DNA of 64,000 bases from the NCBI RefSeq assembly GCF_003012745.1, contig NZ_PXYK01000003.1:124001-188000 (forward strand), written 5' to 3'. The first letter of the stretch is position 1, and each line of letters opens with the position of its first letter. The notes below the pieces were generated by a model. The model did not search any database. It saw only the letters and a list, made by a program, of their open reading frames with translations, and was not told the DNA's origin. Shown piece by piece: positions 54,743-63,553 of this stretch. The stretch is from Kumtagia ephedrae. Lineage in GTDB: Bacteria; Pseudomonadota; Alphaproteobacteria; Rhizobiales; Rhizobiaceae. The translations under genes were made by a program, and so were the position numbers.

Positions 54743-57184
54743 ATGAACGAAGCCGTCAGAGCCACGAACATCAAAGACGCCGATCCCATCTTGGAGATCG
54801 AGAACCTCTCCATCTCCTTCTTCACCAAGCGCGGCGAGATTCCCGCCGTCATGGACTTCTCCTGCAACGTCATGCCGGGCGAGGCGATGGGCATCGTCGG
54901 CGAATCCGGCTGCGGCAAGTCGACGGTGTCGCTCGGCATCATGCGCGACCTGTCCAACATCGGCAAAATCGTCGGCGGGCGGATCAGGTTCAAGGGCAAG
55001 GACATGGGCGAGATGTCCGACGCCGAGCTCAGGGCGATCCGCGGCAACGAGATCGCCATGATCTACCAGGAGCCGATGGCCAGCCTGAACCCGGCCATGA
55101 AGATCGGCCGGCAGCTGATGGAGGTGCCGATCCTGCACGACAAGGTGTCGAAGCAGGAGGCCTACGACAGGGCGCTGGACCTGGTGCGGGCGGTGCGGTT
55201 GCCCGATCCCGAACGCATCATGCGCTCCTATCCGCACCAGCTTTCCGGCGGCCAGCAGCAGCGCATCGTCATCGCCATGGCACTGCTGTCGAAGCCGGCG
55301 CTGCTGCTACTCGACGAGCCGACCACGGCGCTCGACGTGACGGTGGAGGCCGGCATCGTCGAACTGGTGAAGGGGCTCGGCGAGAAATTCGGCACGTCGA
55401 TGATCTTCGTGTCGCACAATCTCGGCCTGATCCTCGAGACCTGCGACCGCATCACCGTCATGTATTCCGGCGAGGCGGTCGAGACCGGCCGCATCGAGGA
55501 CGTGTTCGACCGCATGCGCCACCCCTACACGCAGGGGCTGTTCCGCTCCATCCCGCTGCCCGGCGCCGACAAGAATGCGCGGCCGCTGATCGCCATTCCC
55601 GGCCAGCTTCCCTTGCCGCATGAGCGGCCGAACGGCTGCAATTTCGGCCCGCGCTGCCAGCATTTCGTGCCCGGCCGCTGCGACGCCGCGGAAATCCCGA
55701 TGATCGAAGTGGAAGGGCACGACCGGCATTTCAGCCGCTGCGTGCGCTTCAACGAGATCGATTGGGCGGCACTGCCGGAGGGCGCGCGCAAGGAGAACCC
55801 GCCGGTTACGCCCGGCGCGCCGGTACTCAAGGTCGACAATCTCAAGAAATACTACAGGGTCGCCGCCAACGAGGTGTTCGGCGGCGGCGAGGGGCGTGTC
55901 GTCAAGGCCAACGAAGCGATCAGCTTCGAGGCGCGCGAGAGCGAGACGGTGGCGATCGTCGGCGAATCCGGCTGCGGCAAGTCGACCCTGGCGAAAGTGC
56001 TGCTCGGCCTTGAGACGGCAAGCTCCGGCAAGGTGACGCTCGGTAACAGGGATATCCAGTCGACCGGCATCGAGGAGCGCGACGTCGGCACCGTGTCGTC
56101 GATCCAGATGGTGTTCCAGAATCCGTTCGACACGCTGAATCCCAGTCATTCGGTGGGCTCGCAGATCATCCGTACGCTGGAGAAATTCGGCGTCGGCAAG
56201 TCGGTGGCCGACCGCAAAAAGCGCATGTTCGAGCTGCTCGATCTGGTCAAGCTGCCGCGCGCCTTCGCCGAGCGCATGCCGCGCCAGCTCTCCGGCGGCC
56301 AGAAGCAGCGCATCGGCGTGGCGCGCGCCTTCGCCGGCCAGGCCAAGGTGGTGGTGGCCGACGAGCCTGTGTCGGCGCTCGACGTCTCCGTCCAGGCCGC
56401 GGTCACCGAGCTGCTGATGGACATCCAGCGCAAGAACAAGACGACCATGCTGTTCATCAGCCACGATCTTTCGGTCGTGCGCTACATCGCCGACCGCGTG
56501 GTGGTCATGTATCTCGGTCACATCGTCGAGCATGGCACGACCGACCAGATTTTTGCGCCACCCTACCACCCCTATACCGAGGCGCTGCTGTCGGCGATCC
56601 CGATCGCCGATACCTCGGTGGTGAAGAAGCACATCGTACTGGAGGGCGACATCCCGTCGGCGATGAACCCGCCGCCCGGCTGCCCGTTCCAGACGCGCTG
56701 CCGCTGGAAGAAGTTCGTGCCGGACAATCTGTGCGAGACGCAGCTGCCGCCGTTCAGGGAACTCGGCGCCGGCCACCGCAGCCTGTGCTGGCTCGACGAT
56801 GCGCAGCTCGCGACGATGGAGCCGGTCATCAGTTTCGAGGGCGGCGGCCAGGAGCCGCCGGTCAAGGACCCGGTTCCGGAAGACGCCCGCCCCGGCACAG
56901 GCCCGGGTTTCGCCGGCGCCAAGCCGAAGCGTCCGCACGGCAAGCGCGCGAGCCCGGCGGCCGGCGCGGAGGAGGATGCGGCCGAGCAGGCTGAGGCGCG
57001 CAGCCACGCCCGCTCCCATGAGGTCCGCGACGACCGGTCGGAGGATTTCGGCGCCACGCGGTCGGCGAATTCCGACGCCGGACCGATCTCGCCGCTGCAG
57101 GTCGGCGACGGCCGCCAGGCGGATGATGCCGATGTGCCGTCGGCCTTTGACGACGACGAGGCGGAGAGGCCGAAGAAGAGCTGA
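54743..57184 (+). CDS. Fused peptide-type ABC transporter ATPase (DppD-DppF) with charged C-terminal tail
   Basis: An 813-residue double ATPase. The first half has Walker A GESGCGKST, signature LSGGQQQRIVIAMALL and DEPTTALD, then an oligopeptide-transporter C-terminal cysteine region (CNFGPRCQHFVPGRCD). The second half repeats the set: GESGCGKST, LSGGQKQRIGVARAFA and DEPVSALD, with CPFQTRCRWKKFVPDNLC. Such cysteine groups bind an iron-sulfur cluster in DppD-like proteins. After about residue 705 comes a low-complexity tail rich in Ala, Glu, Asp, Arg and Lys, ending DDDEAERPKKS, with no known domain. The start at 54743 has AGAGGAG upstream. It energises the preceding permeases. Confidence 0.9.
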   Translation: MNEAVRATNIKDADPILEIENLSISFFTKRGEIPAVMDFSCNVMPGEAMGIVGESGCGKSTVSLGIMRDLSNIGKIVGGRIRFKGKDMGEMSDAELRAIRGNEIAMIYQEPMASLNPAMKIGRQLMEVPILHDKVSKQEAYDRALDLVRAVRLPDPERIMRSYPHQLSGGQQQRIVIAMALLSKPALLLLDEPTTALDVTVEAGIVELVKGLGEKFGTSMIFVSHNLGLILETCDRITVMYSGEAVETGRIEDVFDRMRHPYTQGLFRSIPLPGADKNARPLIAIPGQLPLPHERPNGCNFGPRCQHFVPGRCDAAEIPMIEVEGHDRHFSRCVRFNEIDWAALPEGARKENPPVTPGAPVLKVDNLKKYYRVAANEVFGGGEGRVVKANEAISFEARESETVAIVGESGCGKSTLAKVLLGLETASSGKVTLGNRDIQSTGIEERDVGTVSSIQMVFQNPFDTLNPSHSVGSQIIRTLEKFGVGKSVADRKKRMFELLDLVKLPRAFAERMPRQLSGGQKQRIGVARAFAGQAKVVVADEPVSALDVSVQAAVTELLMDIQRKNKTTMLFISHDLSVVRYIADRVVVMYLGHIVEHGTTDQIFAPPYHPYTEALLSAIPIADTSVVKKHIVLEGDIPSAMNPPPGCPFQTRCRWKKFVPDNLCETQLPPFRELGAGHRSLCWLDDAQLATMEPVISFEGGGQEPPVKDPVPEDARPGTGPGFAGAKPKRPHGKRASPAAGAEEDAAEQAEARSHARSHEVRDDRSEDFGATRSANSDAGPISPLQVGDGRQADDADVPSAFDDDEAERPKKS

Positions 57185-57201
57185 TCGGGGGAGCGTCGCC
57201 C

Positions 57202-57792
57202 TCAGCGGCAGCTCTGCAACTGCGCGGCGTAGCGCTGCGCCATGTCGTCGGTTTCGCGGGCATAGCGCTGGATGCCGGTGTTGCTGCGCCACGATCCGCG
57301 CTTGTAGGCCGTCCAGCCGGAATAATAGGCGAGATAGAGGTTGTAGGTGTCGCTCCTGGCGATGCCGAGATTGTCGGCGGAGCGCGAATGGTACCAGCCG
57401 ACGAAATCGATGGCGTCGTCGAAATTGGTGCGCCGCGCCTTCCAGTTGCCGGTCTCGCTCACATATTGCGACCAGGTGCCGTTCAGCGCCTGGGAATAGC
57501 CATAGGCGCTCGACTGGCGCTTCCACGGGATGAAGCCGAACAGTTTCTTGCGCGGCGGCCGGGCATTGCCCTTGAAGCCGGATTCCTTGCGCACCGTCGC
57601 CATCAGCACGTGCACGGGCACGCCGTATTTGCGCTCGGTGCGCTCGGCCGAGCGCTGCCAGTTGACGAACCAGCCGTCGCGCTGCTCGAACACCGCGCAG
57701 ATGTCGTTGATGCGGCTCGGCGGCGTGGCGCAGGCGGACAGCGCCAGCACGCCCGCGATCGATACGATTTTACTAAAATTCGATGCGCGCAT
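57202..57792 (-). CDS. Lytic transglycosylase-like (SLT fold) lipoprotein
   Basis: A 196-residue outer-envelope lipoprotein with lipobox LSAC near residue 21 (VLALSACATPP). The core has VHVLMATVRKESGFKGNA, in which the ES pair is the lysozyme-like catalytic glutamate region, and SSAYGYSQALNGTWSQYV. It probably cleaves peptidoglycan. Downstream aromatic repeats (YNLYLAYYSGWTAYKRGSW) match the rhizobial family. It starts at ATG 57792 and converges on the ABC ATPase gene with a 17-bp gap. Confidence 0.83.
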   Translation of the reverse strand: MRASNFSKIVSIAGVLALSACATPPSRINDICAVFEQRDGWFVNWQRSAERTERKYGVPVHVLMATVRKESGFKGNARPPRKKLFGFIPWKRQSSAYGYSQALNGTWSQYVSETGNWKARRTNFDDAIDFVGWYHSRSADNLGIARSDTYNLYLAYYSGWTAYKRGSWRSNTGIQRYARETDDMAQRYAAQLQSCR

Positions 57793-57884
57793 GGCCGGCA
57801 GCTTTAGGCCGAAATCATAAAGGGAGTCTTGCCGGGCATCTTAACCATTCGGTTCGGCCCCGCTCTTCGCCTGGTGTCATAATG

Positions 57885-57901
57885 GCGACTATATGAGTCG
57901 C
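57885..57901. promoter_or_regulatory. Perfect inverted repeat in the divergent gap before mttB-like gene
   Basis: GCGACT (57885-57890) and AGTCGC (57896-57901) around ATATG, followed by TTTTG. It lies between the divergent lipoprotein and methyltransferase genes and may be an operator for either, or form an RNA hairpin in the leader of the latter. Confidence 0.4.
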
Positions 57902-58006
57902 TTTTGTGATGTTCCCTGTTCTGGATATGCCGCCATGACTAAAATCACGCCGGCTTTTGACGTATTTTCGACAGCCGGCGTCTCGTGGTGGCGCTTTGAT
58001 GCGGCC

Positions 58007-59542
58007 ATGACCATGCATCGCAGCAGACGCAGCGCCGACCGCACGCAGGCGCGATCCACTCGTATTCCCCAATTGCCGCCCGGCCGGCTACGCAACCCCT
58101 ATCCGCCGATGGCGTTGCTGTCGGACGACCAGGTGGAGGCGATCCACGACGCCTCCATGCGCATCCTGGAAAAGTTCGGCATCGAGGTGATGAGCCCGCG
58201 GGCGCTTGCGCTGTTCGAAAGGGCCGGCGCGTCGGTCGACCATGCCAGCCAGACGGTGCGGATCGACCGCGGTCTGGTGGAAGAGGCACTGCGGACGGCG
58301 CCATCCGCTTTCACGCTCACTCCGCGCAACCCCGGGCGGACTGTCCACGTCGGCGGCGACACGATCAACTTCACCCTGGTTGCCGGACCGCCCAACGTGC
58401 ATGACTGCGAGCGCGGCCGCCGCGCCGGAAACCTTCGGGACTACCAGGACCTCGTGCGGCTCGCCCAGCATTTCAACTGCATCACGATGCTGGGCAATCA
58501 GGTCTGCGCTCCGGTCGAGTTGCCGGCAAACTCGCGCCATCTCGACACCTACTTCGCCAACCTGACCTTGACCGACAAGGCCTTCCACGTCTCGGCGATC
58601 GGCCGGGGCAGGGCGCTCGACGGCATCGCGATGATGGCGATCGCGCGCGGGCTGACGCTGGAGGCGTTCGCCGCCGATCCCGGCGTCACCACCATCATCT
58701 CGGTGAACTCGCCGCGCCGCTTCGACGACGCCATGGCCGAAGGCCTGATGACCATGGCGGAGCATGGCCAGTCCGTGGCGGTAACGCCATTCACATTGAT
58801 GGGCGCGATGAGCCCGGTGACGCTCGCCGGCGCGCTGGCGCAGCAGAATGCCGAGGCGCTGTTCGGCATCGTGCTGGCACAACTGGTGCGGCCGGGCGCA
58901 CCGGTGATGTATGGCGCCTTCACCTCCAATGTCGACATGCGCTCGGGCGCGCCGGCCTTCGGCACGCCGGAAAACACCAAGGCCAACGTCGCCTCGGGGC
59001 AGCTGGCGCGGCGCTATCGCCTGCCCTACCGCAGCACGCCCGGATCGGCCTCCAACGCCGCCGACGCACAGGGCGCCTACGAGACCATGATGGCCCTTTG
59101 GGGCGCGGTGCTCGGCCATGGCAACCTCGTCTACCATGCCGCCGGCTGGCAGGAAGGCGGGCTGACGGCGTCCTTCGAAAAACTCATCCTCGACGTCGAG
59201 ATGATTCAGCACATGGCCGAGTTCCTGAAGCCGATCGAGGTCGATGACGCCGAACTGGCGCTGGACGCGCTCGGCCGGGTGCCGACAGGCGGCCATTTCT
59301 TCGGCGATCCGCACACGCTCGAGCGCTATTCGACCGCCTTCTACCAGCCGCTGGTATCGAACTGGCAGAATTTCGAAGCCTGGAAGGAAGCCGGCGGACT
59401 GGACGCCACCCAGCGCGCGACAAAACTGTGGAAGAAGGCGCTGGAGGAGTATGCCGAGCCGGTGATGGACGCGCCGGTACGCGAGGCCCTCGAAGCGTAT
59501 GTGGCGAAACGCCGGGAAGAGATCGGTGACGGCGAGCCGTGA
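58007..59542 (+). CDS. Trimethylamine methyltransferase family protein (MttB superfamily, non-pyrrolysine)
   Basis: A 511-residue TIM-barrel methyltransferase. The opening basic region runs into GRLRNPYPPMALLSDDQVEA, followed by IHDASMRILEKFGIEVMSP, GNLRDYQDLVRLAQHFNCIT, MYGAFTSNVDMRSGAPAFGT and GHFFGDPHTLERY, all typical of COG5598. No in-frame UAG occurs, so it lacks pyrrolysine and belongs with the glycine-betaine or other quaternary-amine enzymes. ATG 58007 fits the family; the frame is open to 57893 and start evidence is weak. No corrinoid protein or activating gene is nearby, so the partner must be elsewhere. Confidence 0.87.
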   Translation: MTMHRSRRSADRTQARSTRIPQLPPGRLRNPYPPMALLSDDQVEAIHDASMRILEKFGIEVMSPRALALFERAGASVDHASQTVRIDRGLVEEALRTAPSAFTLTPRNPGRTVHVGGDTINFTLVAGPPNVHDCERGRRAGNLRDYQDLVRLAQHFNCITMLGNQVCAPVELPANSRHLDTYFANLTLTDKAFHVSAIGRGRALDGIAMMAIARGLTLEAFAADPGVTTIISVNSPRRFDDAMAEGLMTMAEHGQSVAVTPFTLMGAMSPVTLAGALAQQNAEALFGIVLAQLVRPGAPVMYGAFTSNVDMRSGAPAFGTPENTKANVASGQLARRYRLPYRSTPGSASNAADAQGAYETMMALWGAVLGHGNLVYHAAGWQEGGLTASFEKLILDVEMIQHMAEFLKPIEVDDAELALDALGRVPTGGHFFGDPHTLERYSTAFYQPLVSNWQNFEAWKEAGGLDATQRATKLWKKALEEYAEPVMDAPVREALEAYVAKRREEIGDGEP

Positions 59543-59663
59543 GGACTGCCGGCCGTTCGCCAACGAAATACCCCTCTCTCCGCCGATCGCTCCCGGGAAC
59601 CTCACGAGACGCCAGTTGTTTGACACCTTAGGACCGCCGGCAAGGCCCGGCGGATCGAAGGCC

Positions 59664-60155
59664 ATGCTGCAACTGCTGGAAATCGTCAGTCTCTTGCTCG
59701 TCGCCGTCGCCATGGCGCTGTCGCTGGCGCATGCGCTGGAACTGCCCGGCAAGATGCGGCTGGAGAAAGCCGAATATCTGGCGGTGCAGCCGATCTATTA
59801 TCCCGGCTTCACCATCGGCGGCGCCGCCGAGCCGCTCGGCGTGCTCGCGCTGCTCGTCCTGTTGTTCTCGGTGCCCCTGGGTGCGGGTTTCTGGCTGGTT
59901 GCCGGCGCGTTCGCGGCACTGGCAGCGGCCCATGCCGTCTATTGGGGGATGACTCACCCCGTGAATGACTTCTGGCTGAAGGACACCAGGCTTTCCCGGG
60001 CCGGCATCGCCTTTTTCGGAACCGGCCGGACGGCAGAGGAGCAGGCGGACTGGCGCGCGCTGCGCGCCCAATGGGAATGGTCGCATGTCATCCGCGCCGG
60101 GCTTTCCGTGCTGAGCTTCATCCTGCTTGCCGCGGCGGTCTCGCTGGCCGGCTGA
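59664..60155 (+). CDS. Small membrane protein, DUF1772-like
   Basis: A 163-residue protein with four hydrophobic segments: LLEIVSLLLVAVAMALSLAH, LGVLALLVLLFSVPLGAG, FWLVAGAFAALAAAHAVYWG and VIRAGLSVLSFILLAAAV. Between the third and fourth lies the polar MTHPVNDFWLKDTRLSRAG. Polar residues in TM1 (H near residue 22) and the TxHPVN stretch resemble DUF1772 integral membrane proteins of unknown role. It starts at ATG 59664, 121 bp after the methyltransferase gene, and may share its transcript. Confidence 0.7.
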   Translation: MLQLLEIVSLLLVAVAMALSLAHALELPGKMRLEKAEYLAVQPIYYPGFTIGGAAEPLGVLALLVLLFSVPLGAGFWLVAGAFAALAAAHAVYWGMTHPVNDFWLKDTRLSRAGIAFFGTGRTAEEQADWRALRAQWEWSHVIRAGLSVLSFILLAAAVSLAG

Positions 60156-60212
60156 CATAATCATGAGTACTTTAATCAAGTATTTCCGCGACTTAGCCCG
60201 TCCTCGAAAAAT

Positions 60213-60240
60213 TTGACCGATTGATAAAAAAACAAAACGT
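60213..60240 (+). promoter_or_regulatory. AT-rich presumed promoter region of preT
   Basis: TTGACCGATTGATAAAAAAA, about 65 bp before the preT start, stands out as AT-rich in a GC-rich context. TTGACC may be a -35 element and is also half of the TTGACCA-type sequence known for the pyrimidine regulator RutR. The other half-site is not evident. Confidence 0.35.
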
Positions 60241-60278
60241 GCTAGCTTTCCTCAAAAGATCAAGAATGGGGAAGTTGG

Positions 60279-61643
60279 ATGGCCGCTGGTCAATTCAAAG
60301 GGGGCATAGCCGGCGCGCGGCTGGCGCCTGCGCAGTACGCCGAGAACTTCTCCGACCTGCACCCGCCGCTCGACCATCACGAGGCGCTGGTGGAGGCCGA
60401 CCGCTGCTATTTCTGCTACGACGCGCCGTGCATGAACGCCTGTCCGACGTCGATCGACATCCCGCTGTTCATCCGCCAGATCGCCACCGGCAACCCGATC
60501 GGCTCGGCCAAGACCATCTTCGACCAGAACATCCTGGGTGGCATGTGCGCCCGCGTCTGCCCGACCGAGACGCTGTGCGAGGAAGCCTGCGTGCGCGAGA
60601 CGGCCGAGGGCAAGCCGGTGCAGATCGGCCGGCTGCAGCGTTTCGCCACCGATACGGCGATGCGCCAGGGCAAGCAGTTCTATCAGCGCGCCCAGCCGAC
60701 CGGGCGCAAGATCGCCGTGGTCGGCGCGGGCCCGGCCGGCCTCGCCGCCGCGCACCGGCTGACCCGCTACGGTCACGATGTCACCATCTTCGAGGCGCGG
60801 CCGAAGGCCGGCGGCCTCAACGAATACGGCATCGCCGCCTACAAGAGCACAGACGACTTCGCCCATGCCGAGGTCGACTACGTGACGGCGATCGGCGGCA
60901 TCGCCATCGAATACGGCCGGGCGCTCGGCCGCGACGTGCATCTATCGGACCTTGCCGCCATGTACGACGCGGTGTTCCTCGGCATGGGGCTGGCCGGCGT
61001 GAACGCGCTCAACGCCGAAGGCGAGGAAGCCGCGGGCGTCGACAACGCTGTCGATTTCATCGCCGTGCTTCGACAGGCTGACGACCTGGCCGAACTGCCG
61101 GTCGGCCGCCGGGTGGTGGTGATCGGCGGCGGCATGACCGCGATCGACGCCGCCGTGCAGTCGAAACTGCTCGGCGCCGAGGAGGTGACAATCTGCTATC
61201 GCCGCGGCAAGGAGCACATGAACGCCTCCGAGTTCGAGCAGGAACTCGCCGCCGCCAAGGGCGTCACCATCCGCCACTGGCTGCAGCCGAAGCGCGTGGT
61301 CGTGCAGTTCGGCAAGGTCGCCGGCATCGAGCTGGAATACACGGCGATGCAGGACGGCAGGCTTGCGGGCACCGGCGAGACGCTGACGCTCGCCGCCGAC
61401 CAGGTGTTCAAGGCGATCGGCCAGAGTTTCGTGCCCACGGCGCTGAACGGATCGACGCCGGCGATCGCGCTGGAGAAGGGCCGCATCAAGGTCGATGCCG
61501 AAGGCCGCACCTCGCTGCCGAAGGTCTGGGCCGGCGGCGACTGCGTCGTCGACGCGCGCGAGGATCTGACGGTCGCGGCGGTCGCCGCGGGGCGCGACGC
61601 GGCGGAGAGCATGCATCGGGCGCTTATGTCACGGGAAGCCTAG
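60279..61643 (+). CDS. preT: NAD-dependent dihydropyrimidine dehydrogenase, PreT subunit
   Basis: Flavin and iron-sulfur subunit of the enzyme reducing uracil and thymine to dihydropyrimidines. The 454-residue protein has N-terminal cysteine groups for [4Fe-4S] clusters (CYFCYDAPCMNACP, CARVCPTETLCEEAC). The FAD motif is VVGAGPAGLAAAHRL, and NAD binding is at VVIGGGMTAIDAA. It starts MAAGQFKGGIAGARL, with GGGGAAG upstream of ATG 60279. preA, its partner, begins 550 bp downstream on the same strand, separated by a hicBA pair on the other strand. The stop overlaps the end of hicA by 4 bp. Confidence 0.93.
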   Translation: MAAGQFKGGIAGARLAPAQYAENFSDLHPPLDHHEALVEADRCYFCYDAPCMNACPTSIDIPLFIRQIATGNPIGSAKTIFDQNILGGMCARVCPTETLCEEACVRETAEGKPVQIGRLQRFATDTAMRQGKQFYQRAQPTGRKIAVVGAGPAGLAAAHRLTRYGHDVTIFEARPKAGGLNEYGIAAYKSTDDFAHAEVDYVTAIGGIAIEYGRALGRDVHLSDLAAMYDAVFLGMGLAGVNALNAEGEEAAGVDNAVDFIAVLRQADDLAELPVGRRVVVIGGGMTAIDAAVQSKLLGAEEVTICYRRGKEHMNASEFEQELAAAKGVTIRHWLQPKRVVVQFGKVAGIELEYTAMQDGRLAGTGETLTLAADQVFKAIGQSFVPTALNGSTPAIALEKGRIKVDAEGRTSLPKVWAGGDCVVDAREDLTVAAVAAGRDAAESMHRALMSREA

Positions 61644-61876
61644 AGCAGCGCAATGAACGCTTCGGCGGAAAGACCTGCTTCGTCGAGAATGTCTGACAGC
61701 GTGCCGACGGGAACATGCCGGCTGCCATGGACCGGCACGGAGACCATTCTGCGCGGGGGGCCGGCTTGGATCAGAATATGATGGCTGCCGCGAACATGAC
61801 GCAGTTCGAAGCCTGCCTTCCGCAATGCGCGGACGACCTCCTGGCCGCTTACGACCGGAAGCCGGCGTGGGTTCAC
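61640..61876 (-). CDS. hicA: HicA-family toxin
   Basis: A 78-residue mRNA interferase-type toxin with a double-stranded RNA-binding-like fold. The conserved RHVRGSHHILIQ carries the catalytic histidine (H32 in GSHH). It begins MNPRRLPVVSGQEVVRALRK and ends with the usual LSDILDEAGLSAEAFIALL. It is three bases after the antitoxin gene on the minus strand. It looks intact. Confidence 0.9.
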   Translation of the reverse strand: MNPRRLPVVSGQEVVRALRKAGFELRHVRGSHHILIQAGPPRRMVSVPVHGSRHVPVGTLSDILDEAGLSAEAFIALL

Positions 61877-61879
61877 CTG

Positions 61880-62110
61880 TCAGGCTGCAATCGTAAGTGT
61901 GTCGATGCGTGTCTCAATGTCGGGGGGGATTTCGATCCCGTCTTCCCGATAGACGTCGAGGACGGCCTCGATCGCTTCCCGCGCATTGGCGAGAGCTTCC
62001 TCGTAAGTCTCCCCATAGGTGACGACCGGGGGAAGCGCCGGAACGCGGACGGTAAAGCCACCCTCTGGCTCGGGCAGCAGATGGATTGTGAAACGTCTCT
62101 CGGTGGGCAT
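61880..62110 (-). CDS. hicB: HicB-family antitoxin
   Basis: A 76-residue protein, MPTERRFTIHLLPEPEGGFT then VTYGETYEEALANAREAIEA, the partial RNase-H-like HicB fold. It lacks a DNA-binding C-terminal domain, so autoregulation may be weak or need the complex. Order is antitoxin first, toxin second. It lies on the strand opposite to preT and preA. The start faces the preA promoter region: the gap to preA is 82 bp. Confidence 0.88.
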   Translation of the reverse strand: MPTERRFTIHLLPEPEGGFTVRVPALPPVVTYGETYEEALANAREAIEAVLDVYREDGIEIPPDIETRIDTLTIAA

Positions 62111-62192
62111 TCTTCGCGACCTCGCGGCGACAGTTTCTCCTTCACCGAAGATACTCTCTCACCAGGAAATCTCCAACTCCGGAGGATATCCC

Positions 62193-63506
62193 ATGGCTGA
62201 CATCCGCAACAATTTCGTCGGCATCAAATCGCCAAACCCGTTCTGGCTGGCCTCGGCGCCGCCCACGGACAAAGCCTACAACGTCATCCGCGCCTTCAAG
62301 GCCGGCTGGGGCGGCGTGGTGTGGAAGACGCTCGGCGAGGAAGGCCCGCCTGTGGTCAACGTCAACGGCCCGCGCTACGGCGCGATCTGGGGGGCGGACC
62401 GACGGCTGCTCGGCCTCAACAACATCGAGCTCATCACCGACCGAGACCTGCAGCTCAATCTTCAGGAGATCAAGCAGGTCAAGCGGGACTGGCCGGACCG
62501 GGCGCTGGTGGTTTCGCTGATGGTGCCGTGCGTGGAAGAGGCCTGGAAGGCGATCCTGCCGGTGGTCGAGGACACCGGCGCCGACGGCATCGAGCTCAAT
62601 TTCGGCTGCCCGCACGGCATGAGCGAGCGCGGCATGGGGGCGGCGGTCGGGCAGGTGCCGGAATATATCGAGATGGTGGTGCGCTGGTGCAAGCAGAACA
62701 CCCGCATGCCGGTGATCACAAAACTCACGCCCAACATCACCGACATCCGCAAGCCCGCGCGCGCCGCTCATGCCGGCGGCACCGACGCCGTCAGCCTGAT
62801 CAACACCATCAACTCGATCACCGCGGTCGATCTCGACAGCTTCGCGCCGGAGCCGACCATCGACGGCAAAGGATCTCACGGCGGCTATTGCGGCCCGGCG
62901 GTGAAGCCGATCGCCATGAACATGGTGGCCGAGATCGCCCGCGACGCGGAAACGCGCGGCCTGCCGATCTCCGGCATCGGCGGCATCACCACCTGGCGCG
63001 ACGCCGCCGAGTTCATGGCGCTCGGCGCCGGCAACGTGCAGGTGTGCACGGCGGCGATGACCTACGGCTTCAAGATCGTGCAGGAGATGATCGAGGGGCT
63101 GAAGGCGTGGATGGACGAGAAGGGCCACGCCTCGCTCGATTCGATCGTCGGCCGCGCCACGCCCAACGTCACCGACTGGCAGTATCTCAACCTCAACTAC
63201 GTCGCCAAGGCGCATATCGACCAGGACGCCTGCATCAAATGCGGCCGCTGCCACATCGCCTGCGAGGACACCTCGCACCAGGCGATCACCGCGATGGTCG
63301 ACGGCGTGCGGCACTTCGAGGTGATGGAGGAGGAGTGCGTCGGCTGCAATCTGTGCGTCAACGTCTGCCCGGTGGAAGGCTGCATCACCATGGAGCCGCT
63401 GGCCGCCGGCGCGCTCGACAAGCGCACGCAGAAACCGGTCTCGCCGGTCTACGCCAACTGGACCACGCACCCGAACAACCCGATGGCCAAGGTGGCGGCG
63501 GAGTAG
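62193..63506 (+). CDS. preA: NAD-dependent dihydropyrimidine dehydrogenase, PreA subunit
   Basis: Catalytic subunit with the FMN TIM barrel, 437 residues. Residues about 1-330 resemble dihydroorotate dehydrogenase (IELNFGCPHGMSERGMGAAV with the active-site cysteine; SGIGGITTWRDAAEFMALGA for FMN phosphate). The C-terminal ferredoxin part has CIKCGRCHIAC and CVGCNLCVNVCPVEGC for two [4Fe-4S] clusters. ATG 62193 with GGAGG at 62181 is clear, although the frame is open further up through hicB. It works with PreT. No hydantoinase follows in this window. Confidence 0.95.
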   Translation: MADIRNNFVGIKSPNPFWLASAPPTDKAYNVIRAFKAGWGGVVWKTLGEEGPPVVNVNGPRYGAIWGADRRLLGLNNIELITDRDLQLNLQEIKQVKRDWPDRALVVSLMVPCVEEAWKAILPVVEDTGADGIELNFGCPHGMSERGMGAAVGQVPEYIEMVVRWCKQNTRMPVITKLTPNITDIRKPARAAHAGGTDAVSLINTINSITAVDLDSFAPEPTIDGKGSHGGYCGPAVKPIAMNMVAEIARDAETRGLPISGIGGITTWRDAAEFMALGAGNVQVCTAAMTYGFKIVQEMIEGLKAWMDEKGHASLDSIVGRATPNVTDWQYLNLNYVAKAHIDQDACIKCGRCHIACEDTSHQAITAMVDGVRHFEVMEEECVGCNLCVNVCPVEGCITMEPLAAGALDKRTQKPVSPVYANWTTHPNNPMAKVAAE

Positions 63507-63553
63507 CTATCAACGCTCTTCCAGGCGGAAACCCGTCGCCGATGGCGAGCGTG

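Noticed and set aside
52457-55237. 926-codon minus-strand frame opposite the peptide importer genes
   Set aside because: It crosses three well-supported genes and reads as His/Arg/Asp-rich shadow sequence.
59499-59663. Upstream extension of the DUF1772-like membrane protein
   Set aside because: It overlaps the methyltransferase gene end and gives a polar N-terminus without homology; the hydrophobic protein starts at 59664.
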